DNA of 64,000 nt from JAXGMV01 sp040768445 (lineage in GTDB: Bacteria > Chloroflexota > Anaerolineae > Anaerolineales > Anaerolineaceae): NCBI GenBank assembly GCA_040768445.1, contig JAXGMV010000001.1:2790001-2854000 (forward strand). The letters are read 5' to 3'. The notes under the pieces were generated by a model. That model worked only from the letters and a program-made list of their open reading frames with translations, was not told the DNA's origin and made no database searches. Of this stretch, positions 17,513 through 26,286 are shown piece after piece. A program made the translations under genes and the position numbers. Every line of letters begins with the position of its first letter. Positions within the stretch are counted from its first letter, which is position 1.

Positions 17513-20500
17513 ATGACAAACCCCAGAATCCTTAAAGTCCTGAAAGCCTTTGACAAACTAAACGATGAACAGCGTGAAGCCGTGCTGGAGCGTGGGCGCG
17601 ATGTGGCGGTAACGGCCGGTGCAGGCACCGGCAAGACCTCTACTCTCGTGGCACGATATACCTCTCTCCTTGCAGAGGGGATTCCTCCGCGACAGATCGC
17701 AGCCATTACCTTTACAAAGAAAGCTGCCCTGGAAATGCGCTCGAAAGTTCGAGAAGCCTTGGTGACCATGCAGGTCCAGGCGGTAGATGATGTTGAGGAA
17801 CGCCAGAGATGGGCAGATCTTTCCGCACAGATGGACGCGGCACGCATCGGAACGATCCACAGCCTGTGTAGTGAGATCCTGCGTGCACATCCTGCAGAGG
17901 CAGGCATAGACCCGAGGTTTAAAGTATTGGACGAAGGTGTCGGCAAGGCTTACCAAAGCCAGGCGGTGGAGGATACGTTAAAAAGCTTGGTCAGCCAGGA
18001 TCATTTTCTCCCCTTGCTACGGAACATTGATTTATTTGACTTGAAAGATATGCTGAAAACACTTTTGGAAAAACGCTTGGAATCGATGGAAGTCTTTCAG
18101 ACCACTATCCTTAATAGGGAGCGGTTGACGCAGGAGTTGCAGAATCGCTTGAGTAGGCCGGAATTCCAGGAGCCTTTGCGTGAATTGAAGTCAATGTCCG
18201 AGTCGACTCTAATCACCGATGGGGGAGATAAACTCGCTGCCATACTGACTGAGGTCAAGCGTTTATGGATGGATGCTGATGCGGCACTGGAATCCGGCGA
18301 TCCAGCAGCCTGTGCAGCTGCTCTATATGATCTCCGCCGGAACCAATTCACAAAAACTGGAGGAACGAAAGGTAGCACTTCAAAATGGATTTACGATGAG
18401 CTCAAAACTAATTTTGATCTCTATATCAATCCACTCACAGGGGGTAAGGTTTCCACGGATGAGCCGCCAACAGTCGAGACCGAAGTGCTTTTTGAGCAGC
18501 TTCTCCCACTCCTACACGATGCCTTTGACGCGGTTCACAAGGCTTATCAGGATTTGCTGGAAAACGACCAGGCGCTAGATTTTGATGACCTGGAATATAA
18601 AGCTCAACAACTCCTGCGATATCCGGAAATCCGTGCGTACTGGCAGGGAGAACTGCAAGCTCTGTTGGTGGATGAATTCCAGGACACCAATCGGCGCCAA
18701 CAGGAGATCGTGCGTGCATTAACTGGCGCTCCCGGACATCTATTCATTGTAGGCGATCCGCGCCAGTCAATTTATCGTTTCCGCAAAGTGGACGTGACTG
18801 TTTTCAAGGCAGAGGAAGACCGCATTAAAAGTGAAGAAGGTCGGGTGATCGAACTCAACCGCACCTACCGCGCGCACGCTCCGCTGCTGGATGCAACTGG
18901 CAACCTGTTGGATGGTGTAATCAATGCTGACCGTCCTTCCACGCCTGATTACTATATCCCCTTTACGCCGATGATGGCACATCGGACCGAACCCGATGTG
19001 GGCTATAAGTCACCTCACGTTGAATTTGTATTAGGCGTGGGCGAGGATGCGGATTCTGCCAGGCCATTGATGGCGAAAGCCCTGGCAGCCCGCTTGCTCG
19101 AACTGAAAGCTGAGAAACAATTCGATAAATGGGATGAAGTTGCGCTGCTCTTCCGTGCTGCTACCGGTTTTCCCTTTTACGAGGAAGCTTTCGAGGACGC
19201 GGGCATTCCCTTTGTGACGGTAGCGGGTAAGGGTTTTTACGATCGTCCCGAGATCCGTGATCTGATGAATATTTTGCAGGCTTTGGCTGACCCGCTTGAT
19301 GACCTGGCATTTGCCGGACTGCTGCGCTCTCCCGCTTTTGGATTAACTGATGCTGCCCTTTATCTGCTGCGGCAATCAGGAGAGCCTTTCTGGACTGCAC
19401 TACAGGGAGACCTTTTTGCGCTTTCAGAGGCTGACCAAATAGCCGCGAAACGTGCTCTCGATATTTGCGCTTACCTCATGTCGAGGGTCGATAGAATTCC
19501 AGTGGCGGAGCTACTCAAACAGGTGTTGGACGCACTGGATTACCGGGCGTTGCTGGCAACAGCCGACAGTAAGGGCAATGACACGGAAGGCAAGGCATCG
19601 GGGGGACGGCTTTGGCGTAATGTGGATAAGCTGCTCATCGACGCGCGCAAGACCGGGCAGGTGAGTGTGCGTTCCTTCCTGGATATTTTGGAGACCCTGA
19701 ATGATGTTGGCGCACGTGAAGGGGAAGCCCCGGCAGAGGCAGAAGGCAGCGTGGTCCTGATGACTATTCACAAATCCAAGGGGCTGGAATACCCGGTGGT
19801 TGTTCTGGCGGATGCCGGTCGGACGCGAAGAGGTTCAAGTGAAAACGTGTATCTTTTCAACGAATTAGGCGTAACCTTTAAATTGGACCAGTCTCCCATA
19901 CTGTATAAACTAGCCAAAGAGTTAGACCGGGATCAGGAGAGTTGCGAAGATCTGCGCTTGCTTTACGTTGCGCTCACCCGTGCCAAATCCAAGTTGTTGA
20001 TAAGCACCCATTGCAAGTTTAATGAAAATGGCGAGATAAAACTTGACCAGTGGGCAAAGGAGCTTGTGGAAACCACAGGAGTCCAATCAGCGGAATTTGT
20101 GGAAGCAGAAGGCAAATCGTTTGAAATCCAGATGACACAAGAGCACCCGTTGCGTATCTGGTGCACCTTCCCATATATACCCCTCCCGATGATTGATGCC
20201 CCGGTTGCAGTAAAGGAATTGGCAACGCAAAGTGACCTGATCCCTCTTTACCAACCGGTGGAAGGGTTCCTACCGGAAACAACCGAAGAAGTTAAAGGTA
20301 AAAGTTGGCAGGTTATTAGTCAGGGGGAGGGTGTACCGGGAAATATCTTGGGGAGCATGGTGCACAAAGCGATCCAACGCTGGCTCTTCCCGAGTGATCC
20401 CCGCATGACCGCTCTGTTTGAAATGGAAACATTTAATGCTGGATTAGCCAGTGAGAAATTGCGTTTGCATGCGATAGACCGAGCGATTGAGTTATTGGCG

Positions 20501-20821
20501 CGCCTACGCCGGCATCCAATCTGGGAGGAGATCAATTCTGCGCAGGATCGATATTCAGAATTACCTTATAGCTATACCGTAGAGGGGAGGATGGAGAACG
20601 GAGTGATCGACCTGCTCTATCAGACCTCGAATGGGTGGCAACTCATTGATTTCAAAACTGACCCCATCCAGACACCTTTATACAAAGAAGAACTTGTGCA
20701 AGGTTATGCGTCCCAGGTGCGGCGATACGCATATGTGGTGGGGACTATATTAGGTCAGCCAGTGCAAACGAGGATTTGCTTTCTGGATGACCGAGGCAAA
20801 GTGGAATTGGTAGTAGTTTGA
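17513..20821 (+). CDS. addA: AddA: helicase-nuclease subunit A
   Basis: An 1102-residue UvrD-type (SF1A) helicase with a C-terminal nuclease. Walker A AGAGTGKT at residues 35-42, motif Ia AITFTKKAALEM, motif II VDEFQDTN, motif III DPRQSIYRFR, motif V MTIHKSKGLEYPVV and motif VI LLYVALTRAK are all present; the nuclease motif LIDFKTDPI is near residue 1040. With AddB it unwinds and resects double-strand breaks. Translationally close to addB (3-base gap). An IS1182-type element begins 17 bases after the stop, so any gene once following addA has been displaced. Confidence 0.93.
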   Translation: MTNPRILKVLKAFDKLNDEQREAVLERGRDVAVTAGAGTGKTSTLVARYTSLLAEGIPPRQIAAITFTKKAALEMRSKVREALVTMQVQAVDDVEERQRWADLSAQMDAARIGTIHSLCSEILRAHPAEAGIDPRFKVLDEGVGKAYQSQAVEDTLKSLVSQDHFLPLLRNIDLFDLKDMLKTLLEKRLESMEVFQTTILNRERLTQELQNRLSRPEFQEPLRELKSMSESTLITDGGDKLAAILTEVKRLWMDADAALESGDPAACAAALYDLRRNQFTKTGGTKGSTSKWIYDELKTNFDLYINPLTGGKVSTDEPPTVETEVLFEQLLPLLHDAFDAVHKAYQDLLENDQALDFDDLEYKAQQLLRYPEIRAYWQGELQALLVDEFQDTNRRQQEIVRALTGAPGHLFIVGDPRQSIYRFRKVDVTVFKAEEDRIKSEEGRVIELNRTYRAHAPLLDATGNLLDGVINADRPSTPDYYIPFTPMMAHRTEPDVGYKSPHVEFVLGVGEDADSARPLMAKALAARLLELKAEKQFDKWDEVALLFRAATGFPFYEEAFEDAGIPFVTVAGKGFYDRPEIRDLMNILQALADPLDDLAFAGLLRSPAFGLTDAALYLLRQSGEPFWTALQGDLFALSEADQIAAKRALDICAYLMSRVDRIPVAELLKQVLDALDYRALLATADSKGNDTEGKASGGRLWRNVDKLLIDARKTGQVSVRSFLDILETLNDVGAREGEAPAEAEGSVVLMTIHKSKGLEYPVVVLADAGRTRRGSSENVYLFNELGVTFKLDQSPILYKLAKELDRDQESCEDLRLLYVALTRAKSKLLISTHCKFNENGEIKLDQWAKELVETTGVQSAEFVEAEGKSFEIQMTQEHPLRIWCTFPYIPLPMIDAPVAVKELATQSDLIPLYQPVEGFLPETTEEVKGKSWQVISQGEGVPGNILGSMVHKAIQRWLFPSDPRMTALFEMETFNAGLASEKLRLHAIDRAIELLARLRRHPIWEEINSAQDRYSELPYSYTVEGRMENGVIDLLYQTSNGWQLIDFKTDPIQTPLYKEELVQGYASQVRRYAYVVGTILGQPVQTRICFLDDRGKVELVVV

Positions 20822-20914
20822 TCCGGTAGAAATATAAAGGGGCTGCCCAAAAAGTCAGCCTCGACAGTTGAATAAACCACAAAAACAAACAAAGAAATAA
20901 AAAAGAACAAAAAA

Positions 20915-20940
20915 AAGCAGCGATCAAACGACCGCTGCTT
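20915..20940 (-). terminator. Intrinsic terminator overlapping the transposase stop
   Basis: AAGCAGCG (20915-20922) pairs with CGCTGCTT (20933-20940); on the minus strand the stem is followed by a run of eight T. The stop codon of the transposase lies in the loop. Confidence 0.75.
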
Positions 20941-22471
20941 TTGCTATGTTATGTGCAATACACAGAATTCCCCATTCAGTACTCACTTTATCAATTCCTC
21001 GCAGAAGAAACCGCCTGAACCCCCAATCCCCCTTGAGACGGCCAAATACAGCCTCCACCTCAACCGGGCGCCGAGATCGCAATACCAATCCTTGCGGAGA
21101 AAGTAGATTATCACGGGCTTGTTGTTTGAGCCTTTCCCACTCCTTGCCTATTTGTATCTGCCGGTTATTTTTTGCCCGAGTACATTCTGCCTTTACAGGA
21201 CAGTGTGAACAATCCTCACACTCATATATGCGTCGTTCTGAGGTGTATCCATTCTCACTCTTGTATGGCTTTGTATACACATATCGTAAACGTTTCTTTT
21301 GTGGACATTCATATTCATCTTCTTGAGCATAATAGGCAAAATTCTCTGCCCGATAAGGCTGTTTCTTTTTATAGTTCCGTTTCTGTTCGTAATGAAAGCG
21401 GTTGTCTTTGACGTAAGTTGTTATGTGGTTTAGGTCCAGGTAGCTGTAGTTCTCTTCACTGCCATATCCCGCATCTGCCACCAGGTTTTTGGGATAATCC
21501 CCCAGCCACAGCCTGAACTTCTCAAGGTGTTCTTTCAAGCAACTGGTATCTCCTGCCCTGCGATGTAAGCTGAAGCCTAATACAAATTGCTTCTGTGTCC
21601 CCAGTTGCACATTATAGCCAGCCTTCAACTGTCCATTCCTCATGTGGTCTTCTTTCATCCGCATATATGTGGCGTCATTATCGGTCTTGCAGAAGTTGTT
21701 GCGTCCCTCAAATATCGCTTCATACCGTTCATATTTCTCCATCCTTGGAATGTAATCTTTCTCCAACTTCGCCTTGGCCTTGCTCAAATCTTTGTCTTCC
21801 GGATTTTCTTTCAACCGTTCATTGATCTTCCTGGCGGCTTCTTTCAGTCTCTCTGCGTCTATTTCTTTGCCTTCCCCTACTTCTTCTAAATCATTCTCTC
21901 CGTATTTCGCCTCTTCCGCTGCTTCTATCTCGTCTATTTCTTCGAGTAACTGCTGTACTTTTTCTCGCAGTTTGGCTTTATTCTTCTCTGTGCTCTTCCG
22001 CCACACAAATTTGTATTTGTTCGCATTAGCCTCTATCTTTGTCCCATCTACAAAGTAGTGCTCCAGATCAACATAGCCCGCTTCCATCAGTTGCTCTATT
22101 ACCCCGTAAAATACTTCGTCGATCACCGCTTTCATAACCTTCCCCCTGAAGCGGTTGATGGTTCGATGGTCTGGACGGTTCATCCCGCTCAGCCACATGT
22201 AATTCACATTCTCCCGCAGTTCTTTCGCTATTCGCCGCGAGGAAAACACCCGTTGTGTGTAGGCATATACGATGACTTTCAGCAGCATCTGTGGGTTGTA
22301 GGCGCTTGTCCCTCCCCCTTTGTACTGCTTCTCCAGTATCAGTCGATCGATCTCTTCGATCATTTTGCTCACCACCCTTACCAGATGGCTTTCAGGTATC
22401 AGCTCTTCCAGGCTCGGTGGTAATAGCATTGCTTGTTGTGGTTCGTATCGTTTGAAGATTTGTCTTTTCAT
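20924..22471 (-). CDS. IS1182-family DDE transposase
   Basis: A 515-residue transposase. The N-terminus has the DUF772-type block (AYNPQMLLKVIVYAYTQRVF, then RTINRFR), the catalytic region includes YFVDGTKIEANANKY (first Asp), LVADAGYGSEENY (second Asp) and EVEAVFGRLKGDWGFRRF (Glu), and a Cys cluster C..CSHCPVKAEC lies between the last two. A highly charged coiled-coil-like insertion (about residues 165-245) follows the first Asp. Length is normal for the family and no disruption was seen, so the element may be active. Confidence 0.93.
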   Translation of the reverse strand: MKRQIFKRYEPQQAMLLPPSLEELIPESHLVRVVSKMIEEIDRLILEKQYKGGGTSAYNPQMLLKVIVYAYTQRVFSSRRIAKELRENVNYMWLSGMNRPDHRTINRFRGKVMKAVIDEVFYGVIEQLMEAGYVDLEHYFVDGTKIEANANKYKFVWRKSTEKNKAKLREKVQQLLEEIDEIEAAEEAKYGENDLEEVGEGKEIDAERLKEAARKINERLKENPEDKDLSKAKAKLEKDYIPRMEKYERYEAIFEGRNNFCKTDNDATYMRMKEDHMRNGQLKAGYNVQLGTQKQFVLGFSLHRRAGDTSCLKEHLEKFRLWLGDYPKNLVADAGYGSEENYSYLDLNHITTYVKDNRFHYEQKRNYKKKQPYRAENFAYYAQEDEYECPQKKRLRYVYTKPYKSENGYTSERRIYECEDCSHCPVKAECTRAKNNRQIQIGKEWERLKQQARDNLLSPQGLVLRSRRPVEVEAVFGRLKGDWGFRRFLLRGIDKVSTEWGILCIAHNIAKAAVV

Positions 22472-22524
22472 CCCCCTATTATATTAAAGTTTTTGAGGCT
22501 GCCCATACTTTTGGGACAGCCTCT

Positions 22525-22771
22525 CAAAACCTCTATACTCAAGAGAAGAAAAAAGAGACCCCTATGTCTCAGAGGCAGCAGCTCGAACGAATCATGACCA
22601 TTGATCGGAGCATTAGTAACGTATGACCCGTCTCCTTTCTGATTAATCAAATCCGTAGTGATACAAACTTAAGGCTAACTCAATAGGCGAAAATCCGGTC
22701 TGTTTTTCCTAGAATATGAGCAGGTAATACATAACCCTGGCATTACTCAAAAACAGGAAACAGAGGGACGG
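22525..22771. other. Gap between the IS and the recombinase element
   Basis: Contains the WYL-type regulator remnant at 22564-22626 and otherwise no gene. The ribosome site AGAGGGA of the small ORF lies at about 22760. Confidence 0.5.
22564..22626 (+). pseudogene. Remnant of a WYL-type transcriptional regulator (N-terminal 20 codons)
   Basis: ATG at 22564 opens a 20-codon frame, MSQRQQLERIMTIDRSISNV, then TGA. The sequence closely resembles the first helix of HTH-WYL (YafY/DeoR-like) regulators, typically QLERLLEIDRLIR. The rest of the gene is missing. It lies about 40 bases from the IS right end, so insertion-associated deletion is a plausible cause. Short, so tentative. Confidence 0.4.
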
Positions 22772-22957
22772 ATGAAATTGGATGTGGTTAGCCAACCTGA
22801 CTCGCAAGCGGTGGACGAATTAAATCGCTTGCTCGAGGTTGGGAAATTGCTGGTGTCTGTCTTGACAGAAGAAGAGCTGGCCACGCTCCATATCCTCATC
22901 GGTGTTTCAGATAAAGAACAATCATCGATCGATATAGGTAACGCCAGTGTCACTTGA
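22772..22957 (+). CDS. Small hypothetical protein upstream of serine recombinase
   Basis: A 61-residue acidic protein (MKLDVVSQPDSQAVDELNRL, then KLLVSVLTEEELATLHILIG) with two predicted amphipathic helices. No named family recognised. ATG 22772 has AGAGGGA upstream. It precedes the recombinase by 50 bases and a truncated relative exists at 13990-14186, which argues that the small gene is a regular part of the recombinase element. A recombination accessory role is inference. Confidence 0.65.
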   Translation: MKLDVVSQPDSQAVDELNRLLEVGKLLVSVLTEEELATLHILIGVSDKEQSSIDIGNASVT

Positions 22958-22971
22958 CATCTGGTGTTACC
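22937..22971. repeat. 11-bp inverted repeat between small ORF and recombinase
   Basis: GGTAACGCCAG (22937-22947) pairs with CTGGTGTTACC (22961-22971), ten matches plus one G-T pair. It overlaps the end of the small ORF and lies 36 bases before the recombinase start, a usual place for an attachment site or an autoregulatory operator of large serine recombinases. Confidence 0.55.
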
Positions 22972-23007
22972 CATCATAGTATTTCAAATCTCCAGAGGAG
23001 ATTTTAG

Positions 23008-24669
23008 TTGGCAGAGAAGACAAATATTTCTGGTTGGGCAACATATCTCAGGGTCAGTGACGAGGACAAGCAGAGCCCTGAGCGTTCATTTGCCATGCAA
23101 AGGCAGCGCATCCACGAAAATCTCATCAGCGGATCTGATATCGATTTTAAAAATGAATACCGAGATATGCTGACCGGAACCTCTCCAAACCGGGCAGATT
23201 ATCAGAAGCTGTTGGCCGATGCTGAAGCTGGAAGGTTCTCGCACCTGGGTCTTTACCGGGCTGACCGTTTTGGCCGGGACACAGTCGAGGGTCTGCAGGC
23301 TGCTACGAAATTGATGGGATGGGGAATCAAGATCAGGGTGGCACACATGCCCAGCCTGATGCCCGAAACACCGGATGGTTTCTTTATGTTCCTGCTTCAG
23401 ATGGGTATGGCTCAGCGGGAGGTAGATGTCCTGCGACAACGGACATCCGATGGTATGGAAGTTAAAATGCGTGCCGGTGGTTGGCCTCACAAAGCACCTG
23501 AGGGTTATATCAACAAAGAAAGATTGATTAGCAGCAGCAAATACGATCGTTGGGTGGAGCAAAATCCGAAATCAATCGGCATGATTAAGGATGCTTTTGA
23601 GCTGCTTCTTCAGGATAAATATACCCTGATCGAAATATGTGAAGAGCTTTCAGCACGTGGGTACACACGGTCAGGCGGGAACCCTTGGGCATGGAATGAT
23701 CTCCAAAACAAACGAAGGATGACTGCAAAAAATCGATTGTCGTGTATCTTCCATAATCCCTTTTACACCGGTTGGGTGGTCTCGGAAAGCTACGGAATAA
23801 AGTTGGGAGAAGTGCGCGGCTCCTGGGAACCCATCATCACAGAAGCAGAGTATTTGCGGGGATTAGAGATACTACGCAAACATGATCACGACAAGTCTCG
23901 AGATAAGAAGCATTTTTATCTTCTCAAAGGGTTGCTCTGGATGGATATTGAGGGCAAAAGGCTGAAAATGTCGGGTTCCTCCCCGGTTGTTCACCAAAGA
24001 TTGTATCCATACTATTGCACCAATACAAAACCCAATGGTAAAGATATCAATATCGCTTGTACCGTTGTGGACGAACAGATACCGTCCTGGCTTTCTCAAT
24101 TGGCTGTCTCCATTGATCACCTTCCAGCGATCCGTGAAGCGTACCTGTCTCAAGTAAAGAATTTTGTAGCCAATGATCAGGAAATTCAGACGAAGAAGAT
24201 CCATGCTCAGCTTACCCAACTCAAGAACGAGGAATCCCGTTTGGGAAGGCTGTTCATTACTGGTAACCTGAGCGAAGAGGCTTACAGCCAACTTCGGTCA
24301 GAGTGGGAGGAGAACATCCGGGTCTGTAAAAGTAAGCTGCTTGAATCTGCAAAGAATGTCAATGTGGTAATGGTTGACCTGGATATGGCCTTACTTCTGC
24401 TGGCCAATTGTTCGTTACTATTCAATCGTATGGATGAGAAAGGAAAGGTGAGATTACTGAAGATACTGGCGAAACGAATTATAATTAACAAAGAAGGCGA
24501 GATAATTGATCAAGAGTTAAATTCGCCCTTTACTTATCTTCGCTCCCTATCATTAGATGTTTCAACACCCTCTGGGAGCATTGTGCAAAGTTCGGAGCAG
24601 GTCTCCTTTGGGACGCCAGGAATTTCACGAAGTGTCAGGCAGCAGTGTCTTGCCTGGCGTTTTTTATAA
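23008..24669 (+). CDS. Large serine recombinase (site-specific integrase)
   Basis: A 553-residue recombinase. Catalytic Ser17 sits in WATYLRVSDED, and the R-x-DR-x-GR signature appears as LYRADRFGRD. Residues about 160 to 260 are the recombinase domain (HKAPEGYIN, TLIEICEELSARGYT), followed by a region corresponding to the zinc ribbon and a coiled coil (about 395-445). Of the ribbon cysteines only YYC and IAC are visible; the first pair, expected after LLKGLLW, is missing. TTG 23008 is the start, with AGAGGAG 7 bases upstream. The last 20 codons overlap a terminator-like hairpin. It marks the right edge of the accessory region, next to housekeeping pcp. Confidence 0.9.
   Translation: MAEKTNISGWATYLRVSDEDKQSPERSFAMQRQRIHENLISGSDIDFKNEYRDMLTGTSPNRADYQKLLADAEAGRFSHLGLYRADRFGRDTVEGLQAATKLMGWGIKIRVAHMPSLMPETPDGFFMFLLQMGMAQREVDVLRQRTSDGMEVKMRAGGWPHKAPEGYINKERLISSSKYDRWVEQNPKSIGMIKDAFELLLQDKYTLIEICEELSARGYTRSGGNPWAWNDLQNKRRMTAKNRLSCIFHNPFYTGWVVSESYGIKLGEVRGSWEPIITEAEYLRGLEILRKHDHDKSRDKKHFYLLKGLLWMDIEGKRLKMSGSSPVVHQRLYPYYCTNTKPNGKDINIACTVVDEQIPSWLSQLAVSIDHLPAIREAYLSQVKNFVANDQEIQTKKIHAQLTQLKNEESRLGRLFITGNLSEEAYSQLRSEWEENIRVCKSKLLESAKNVNVVMVDLDMALLLLANCSLLFNRMDEKGKVRLLKILAKRIIINKEGEIIDQELNSPFTYLRSLSLDVSTPSGSIVQSSEQVSFGTPGISRSVRQQCLAWRFL
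24613..24665 (+). terminator. Intrinsic terminator inside the recombinase 3' end
   Basis: ACGCCAGG (24613-24620) pairs with CCTGGCGT (24653-24660) and is followed by TTTTTT. The recombinase reading frame continues through it to 24669, suggesting that the natural C-terminus was altered when the element joined this chromosomal flank, or that the terminator simply overlaps the gene. Confidence 0.65.
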
Positions 24670-24696
24670 ACAGCTTCATTTAAAGGTAGGAATAAA

Positions 24697-25335
24697 ATGG
24701 AAAAACAGAAACTGCCAACCGTTTTGTTAACTGGCTTTACCGAATTCGGTGAGTATGGGAAAAATGTCTCTGAAGTATTGATGGCAGAGGTTGAAGCAAA
24801 TCTTCACTTATTTCCAGGCGCAGCAGTTGTTACACGGGTACTTGATGTGGATTACACCAATGCAGAACAACAATTTGATCGCGCTGTCCTCGAGGTTGAG
24901 CCTGACCTGGTAATTTCCTTCGGATTGAGTTGGAACATTGACGAGATCAAGCTTGAACGCTTTGCCTTGAATATTGACGATGCAACACTTCCAGACAATT
25001 CAGGTGTGCTGCGCCAGGGTTCAGAAATTGTCCCGGAAGGCACACTTACCTTGAAAACCACTCTCCCATTACCTGAGATTTTTGAATCGCTGAAAAACAA
25101 AAACATCCCCGTCAAATTTTCAAATCATGCTGGTGCTTATTTATGCAATCATATTTTTTATCATGGGCTGACCAAATTTTCAGACACCTCTCCTCTTGTA
25201 CCATACGGTTTCATTCATCTGCCCCCATTACAAACTCAGGTCACAGATCTGGGGAGAATGGTTCTCACTCAAGAACAGCTTTTACAAGCTGCCGTATCTA
25301 TCGTCAATGCATCTTTGCAAAGTCTCGGTGATTGA
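24697..25335 (+). CDS. pcp: Pyroglutamyl-peptidase I
   Basis: A 212-residue cysteine peptidase (C15 family) that removes N-terminal pyroglutamate from peptides in the cytoplasm. The N-terminus VLLTGFTEFGEYGKNVSE matches the family GF-x-PF start with changes, and the catalytic triad is visible: Glu87 in IKLERFALN, Cys150 in GAYLCNHIFY and His174 in FIHLPP. Start ATG 24697 follows AGGTAGGA. The first gene of the housekeeping part, right after the recombinase. Confidence 0.88.
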   Translation: MEKQKLPTVLLTGFTEFGEYGKNVSEVLMAEVEANLHLFPGAAVVTRVLDVDYTNAEQQFDRAVLEVEPDLVISFGLSWNIDEIKLERFALNIDDATLPDNSGVLRQGSEIVPEGTLTLKTTLPLPEIFESLKNKNIPVKFSNHAGAYLCNHIFYHGLTKFSDTSPLVPYGFIHLPPLQTQVTDLGRMVLTQEQLLQAAVSIVNASLQSLGD

Positions 25336-25465
25336 TGATCTTCGGGCTAAATGGCGGGCGACTCATTCCATTACAATCCTGATACTTTGCTAAATTCATA
25401 GAAAATCTTAATAATAGTGCATTACAATGACATTAATAACATTTAGGAAAGGTTATCAATAGACA

Positions 25466-26167
25466 ATGAACTTTGGTGGCTATGGCTTATATATCTTGTT
25501 TTCTCTGCCGGCTTTGCTCTTGGGTTTATGGGCTCAATTGAAAGTAAAGTCAGCTTTTAATAAATATTCACAGGTACGGGCATACAGCGGAATTACCGGC
25601 GCACAAGTCGCACGGCGAATCCTTGATTACAACAACCTGCGTGAGGTAAAAATTGAAGAGACTCAGGGTCACCTATCTGATCATTACGACCCCCGCTCTA
25701 AAACCCTGCGTCTCAGCCCACAAGTCTATCGCGGCAACAGCCTGGCTGCTGCTGGCATTGCAGCCCACGAGACCGGTCACGCACTGCAAGATTTCACAGG
25801 CTACACCATGCTTAAATTCCGCAGTATGATAGTTCCAACTGTTCAAATCGGCAGCTGGTTGGGTCCAATCATTTTTATGATCGGTTTATTTTTACAAGGA
25901 TCTATCGGTACTAACATTGCCTGGATCGGTATCCTCATTTTCTCTGCCACAGCCATATTTGCGCTGGTTACACTGCCTGTGGAATACGATGCCACCAGGC
26001 GTGCAAAAGCCTGGTTAACAGACACTGGTCTGGTCATGTCTCAAGAGATGAAGGGTGTGAACAGTGTGCTTGATGCAGCTGCCCTCACCTATGTGGCTGC
26101 AGCAGCACAATCTGTTTCAACAATCTTGTACTATGTCTTTCTGCTTGCCGGCAGAAGGGATGACTGA
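25466..26167 (+). CDS. Membrane zinc metallopeptidase (YugP-like, Zn_peptidase_2)
   Basis: A 233-residue integral membrane protein. The zinc site HETGH is at residues 101-105 after AAAGIAA, the family hallmark. A first transmembrane helix covers about residues 3-22, two more about 125-170, and a hydrophobic C-terminal segment follows KGVNSVLDAAALTYVAAAAQ. Substrates are unknown. It has its own upstream region of 130 bases; AGGAAAGG is the ribosome site. Confidence 0.88.
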   Translation: MNFGGYGLYILFSLPALLLGLWAQLKVKSAFNKYSQVRAYSGITGAQVARRILDYNNLREVKIEETQGHLSDHYDPRSKTLRLSPQVYRGNSLAAAGIAAHETGHALQDFTGYTMLKFRSMIVPTVQIGSWLGPIIFMIGLFLQGSIGTNIAWIGILIFSATAIFALVTLPVEYDATRRAKAWLTDTGLVMSQEMKGVNSVLDAAALTYVAAAAQSVSTILYYVFLLAGRRDD

Positions 26168-26197
26168 GAATAACAACCCTTATATATAAAAATAGTA

Positions 26198-26220
26198 CAA
26201 TCCTGGATAGATCAGGATTG
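26198..26220 (+). terminator. Weak terminator-like hairpin
   Basis: CAATCCTG (26198-26205) and CAGGATTG (26213-26220) form a perfect 8-bp stem with a 7-base loop after the Zn-peptidase gene. Only TTACTG follows, so termination would be weak. Confidence 0.4.
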
Positions 26221-26286
26221 TTACTGTAACGTTATTGTGACATACTCATTCTATGAGAACTGAGTTCAGAATGACATCGTATCTCA

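Larger units (their letters stand above)
20839..22524 (-). mobile_element. IS1182-family insertion sequence
   Basis: A single transposase gene bounded by imperfect inverted repeats: GGGGCTGCCCAAAAAGT at the left (20839-20855) and, read inward on the other strand, GAGGCTGTCCCAAAAGT at the right (ending about 22524). I could not identify a target-site duplication: the immediate flanks (AAATATAAA and CAAAACCTC) do not match. The element lies directly behind addA and beside a truncated regulator remnant. Confidence 0.85.

Noticed and set aside
20839..22524. Target-site duplication for the IS1182 element
   Set aside because: Flanking bases on the two sides do not match, so no duplication can be claimed.
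1..24700. A single defined genomic island with matching att sites
   Set aside because: The left boundary is outside the window and I found no direct repeat flanking the region; addAB may be core. Only the accessory character is claimed.
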